A stretch of DNA of 8,320 bases from Burkholderiales bacterium (GTDB taxonomy: Bacteria; Pseudomonadota; Gammaproteobacteria; Burkholderiales; Usitatibacteraceae): positions 1 through 8,320 of the forward strand of contig JAICTR010000100.1 in NCBI GenBank assembly GCA_025936275.1. The letters are read 5' to 3'. The notes below the pieces were generated by a model. That model did no database searches. It was not told where the DNA came from and saw nothing but the letters and a program-made list of their open reading frames with translations. Shown here in pieces: positions 6,661 to 8,320 of this stretch (positions within the stretch are counted from its first letter, which is position 1; the number at the start of each line of letters is the position of its first letter). A program made the position numbers and the translations under genes.

Positions 6661-6709
6661 GTCGCCCGCCCGCTTCGCGCGCAGCACCGTCGATCGCCGC
6701 ACGAGCCCG

Positions 6710-7372
6710 ATGAGCACACTGCGCCGCTATTTCGTCGCGGGCCTGCTGGTGTGGATCCCGCTCGGGATCACGCTCTGGGTCCTCACGCTCCTGGTGGACA
6801 TGATGGACCAGTCGCTGCTGTTGCTCCCGGCGAGCTACCGCAGCGACGCGCTCTTCGGCTTCCACGTGCCGGGGCTCGGCATCATCCTCACCGTGGCGAT
6901 CGTGCTCGCCACCGGGGCCCTCGCCGCGAACTTCTTCGGCCGCAAGCTTCTTTCGCTCGGCCACGCCATCCTGTCGCGCATTCCGATCGTGCGCTCCATA
7001 TATGGCGGCGTGAAGCAGATCAGCGACACGCTTTTCTCCCCCGAGGGCAAGGCGTTCCGCCGCGCGGTGCTGGTGCGCTATCCGCACGGTGGGGCGTGGA
7101 CCGTCGCGCTGGTCACCGGCACCCCGGAGCACGAGGTCGCGGGAATCCTCGGCGACGACCAGGTCTCGGTCTTCGTGCCGACCACGCCGAACATCACCGC
7201 CGGCTTCTTCCTCATCGTGCCGCGCGCCGAGACGCATCCGCTCGAGATGTCGGTGGATGACGCGCTCAAGTACATCATCTCGATGGGCGTCGCCGAGCCT
7301 TTCCATCCGCCGCGGCCCGAGAGGCTCCCCTCCGGGACCGACCCCAATCCGCTGCCGTCGCCGAGAATGTAG
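6710..7372 (+). CDS. DUF502 family inner-membrane protein
   Basis: The 220-residue protein belongs to the DUF502 family, which has no firm function. Two membrane helices are visible, about residues 5-27 (FVAGLLVWIPLGITLWVLTLLV) and 52-72 (GIILTVAIVLATGALAANFFG). The family core follows: IPIVRSIYGGVKQISDTLF, then a soluble part ending TTPNITAGFFLIVPRAE and LEMSVDDALKYIISMGVAEP. The last 22 residues are Pro/Arg-rich and look disordered. The ATG at 6710 is the only start available in the 49-base gap after the fmdB-type gene, and its ribosome site is weak. It is probably co-transcribed with that gene. Whether transcription continues into aspS is unclear because hairpins and repeats start right at its stop codon. 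Confidence 0.92.
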   Translation: MSTLRRYFVAGLLVWIPLGITLWVLTLLVDMMDQSLLLLPASYRSDALFGFHVPGLGIILTVAIVLATGALAANFFGRKLLSLGHAILSRIPIVRSIYGGVKQISDTLFSPEGKAFRRAVLVRYPHGGAWTVALVTGTPEHEVAGILGDDQVSVFVPTTPNITAGFFLIVPRAETHPLEMSVDDALKYIISMGVAEPFHPPRPERLPSGTDPNPLPSPRM

Positions 7373-7373
7373 G

Positions 7374-7422
7374 CGACGGCCCGGCGCAACCAGCAAGGGC
7401 CGTCGTCCCCCCGGGGCGACGG
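7374..7422 (+). other. Competing hairpins in the aspS leader
   Basis: CGACGGCCC (7374-7382) pairs perfectly with GGGCCGTCG (7397-7405), a 9-base stem with a 14-base loop, starting two bases after the DUF502 stop. The right arm also pairs another way: CGTCG at 7401-7405 matches CGACG at 7417-7421, extended by CCC/GGG around one bulged T. A third option is GTCCCC (7405-7410) with GGGGAC (7421-7426). These pairings exclude one another. No T-run follows any of them, so a classical terminator is not evident. It could be an mRNA end-protecting structure or part of the repeat element. Confidence 0.45.
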
Positions 7423-7441
7423 GGACCCATCGAACGATTGG

Positions 7442-7504
7442 ATTCCCGCGTACGCGGGAATGACCCACTGCGCGGGAATGACGACTGACCCGCTATCGCG
7501 GGAA
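7442..7504. repeat. dRS3-like dispersed repeat with three CGCGGGAA arms
   Basis: ATTCCCGCGTACGCGGGAAT at 7442-7461 is a perfect 20-base palindrome and fits ATTCCC-N8-GGGAAT, the form of the neisserial dRS3 repeat. Similar elements are common between genes in many proteobacteria and give spurious peptides such as VIPAYAGIQ. The right arm with its flank, CGCGGGAATGAC, is repeated in direct orientation at 7453-7464 and 7471-7482. A shorter third copy, CGCGGGAA, is at 7497-7504. The element fills the space before aspS, and the third copy ends 9 bases before its ATG. Confidence 0.65.
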
Positions 7505-7513
7505 CCACAAAGC

Positions 7514-8320
7514 ATGCGAACCGATTACTGCGGCAACATCGACGCCCGATACCTCGGGCAAACGGTCACCCTCTTCGGCTGGGCGCACCGCCGGCGCGAC
7601 CACGGCGGCGTGATCTTCATCGACCTGCGCGACCGCGAGGGCCTGGTGCAGGTCGTCTGCGATCCCGATCGACCCGAGACCTTCGCCATCGCCGATCGCG
7701 TGCGCAGCGAGTTCGTGCTGCGCGTGAAGGGCCTGGTGCGCCGCCGTCCCGAGGGCACGGTGAATCCCAGCCTGCGCAGCGGCGAGGTCGAGGTGCTCGC
7801 GCACGAGCTCGAGATCCTCAATCCCTCGGTGACGCCGCCCTTCACCATGGACGAGGAACGGCTCTCCGAGGAGGTGCGCCTCAAGTATCGCTACCTCGAC
7901 CTGCGCCGCGAGCCGATGCAGAAGGCGCTGCGCATGCGCCACGCCGCGGCGCGCGAGGTGCGCGGCTACCTCGATGGGCACGGCTTCATCGAGGTGGAGA
8001 CGCCGGTGCTCTACAAGTCCACGCCGGAAGGGGCGCGCGAGTTCCTGGTGCCCTCGCGCCTGCACGACGGGCAGTTCTACGCGTTGCCCCAGTCGCCGCA
8101 GCTCTTCAAGCAGCTGCTCATGGTCTCGGGCTTTGACCGCTACTACCAGATCGTGAAGTGCTTCCGCGACGAGGACCTGCGCGCCGACCGCCAGCCGGAA
8201 TTCACGCAGATCGACATCGAGACTTCGTTCCTCACCGAGCGCGAGATCCAGGACATCATGGAAGGCCTCGTGCGCCACCTGTTCCAGCGCGTGATCGACG
8301 TGGACCTGCCGCCCTTCCCG
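7514..8320 (+). CDS. aspS: Aspartyl-tRNA synthetase, probably non-discriminating, partial
   Basis: AspRS is a class II synthetase that charges tRNA-Asp with aspartate in the cytoplasm. The first 269 codons are present, and the full protein is usually about 590-600 residues. The N-terminal anticodon-binding OB fold starts MRTDYCGNIDARYLGQTVTLFGWAHRRRD. The catalytic domain begins near residue 130, with TPEGAREFLVPSR, QSPQLFKQLLMVSGFDRYYQI, and class II motif 2 FRDEDLRADRQPEFTQID from residue 217. H30 and G81 are the residues found in the Pseudomonas enzyme that also charges tRNA-Asn; E. coli has L30 and K81. This suggests Asp-tRNA-Asn is made here and amidated by GatCAB. The ATG gives the normal start. 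Only a weak G-rich ribosome site, from the repeat arm at 7497-7504, precedes it. The insertion domain and motif 3 lie beyond the window. Confidence 0.97.
   Translation, partial: MRTDYCGNIDARYLGQTVTLFGWAHRRRDHGGVIFIDLRDREGLVQVVCDPDRPETFAIADRVRSEFVLRVKGLVRRRPEGTVNPSLRSGEVEVLAHELEILNPSVTPPFTMDEERLSEEVRLKYRYLDLRREPMQKALRMRHAAAREVRGYLDGHGFIEVETPVLYKSTPEGAREFLVPSRLHDGQFYALPQSPQLFKQLLMVSGFDRYYQIVKCFRDEDLRADRQPEFTQIDIETSFLTEREIQDIMEGLVRHLFQRVIDVDLPPFP

Noticed and set aside
7078..7515. Minus-strand small proteins before aspS (VIPAYAGIQ, FPRTRESN)
   Set aside because: They are translations of the dRS3-like palindromic repeat and of the DUF502 antisense strand.

Overview
The window is a GC-rich, gene-dense piece of a bacterial chromosome, most likely from a betaproteobacterium. 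That placement rests on the protein sequences and on two gene orders I know from that group: uvrA divergent from an MFS gene and ssb, and fmdB-type zinc ribbon, then a DUF502 membrane protein, then aspS. I assign no genus. It holds eight protein genes, two of them cut by the window edges, and no RNA gene, CRISPR array, prophage or insertion sequence that I can see. No intergenic gap exceeds about 145 bases.

Left part (1-4090): uvrA runs leftward and leaves the window before its last part of about 160 residues. A gap of under 60 bases separates it from a rightward YajR-like MFS transporter, which is followed by ssb. This puts two DNA-repair and replication genes around one transporter. The uvrA/MFS gap has one AT-rich patch that can be read as a -10 box on both strands.

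Middle part (4091-6240): a 108-base gap full of short palindromes leads to htpX, a membrane zinc protease. A second MFS gene follows 20 bases later with no ATG near its start. At the head of the gap, overlapping the ssb stop codon, is a good match to a heat-shock (sigma-32) promoter, which would suit htpX.

Right part (6241-8320): a probable extended -10 promoter starts a group of fmdB-type zinc ribbon, DUF502 membrane protein and aspS (the last cut by the window end). The 141 bases before aspS hold competing hairpins and a dispersed-repeat element with a perfect 20-base palindrome. A third, shorter copy of its arm sits where the aspS ribosome binding site should be. The AspRS carries the residues associated with the non-discriminating enzyme that also charges tRNA-Asn.

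The genes are ordinary housekeeping genes. I found no undescribed multi-gene system. The points worth checking are in the intergenic control regions and in a few departures from the family norm in the proteins.
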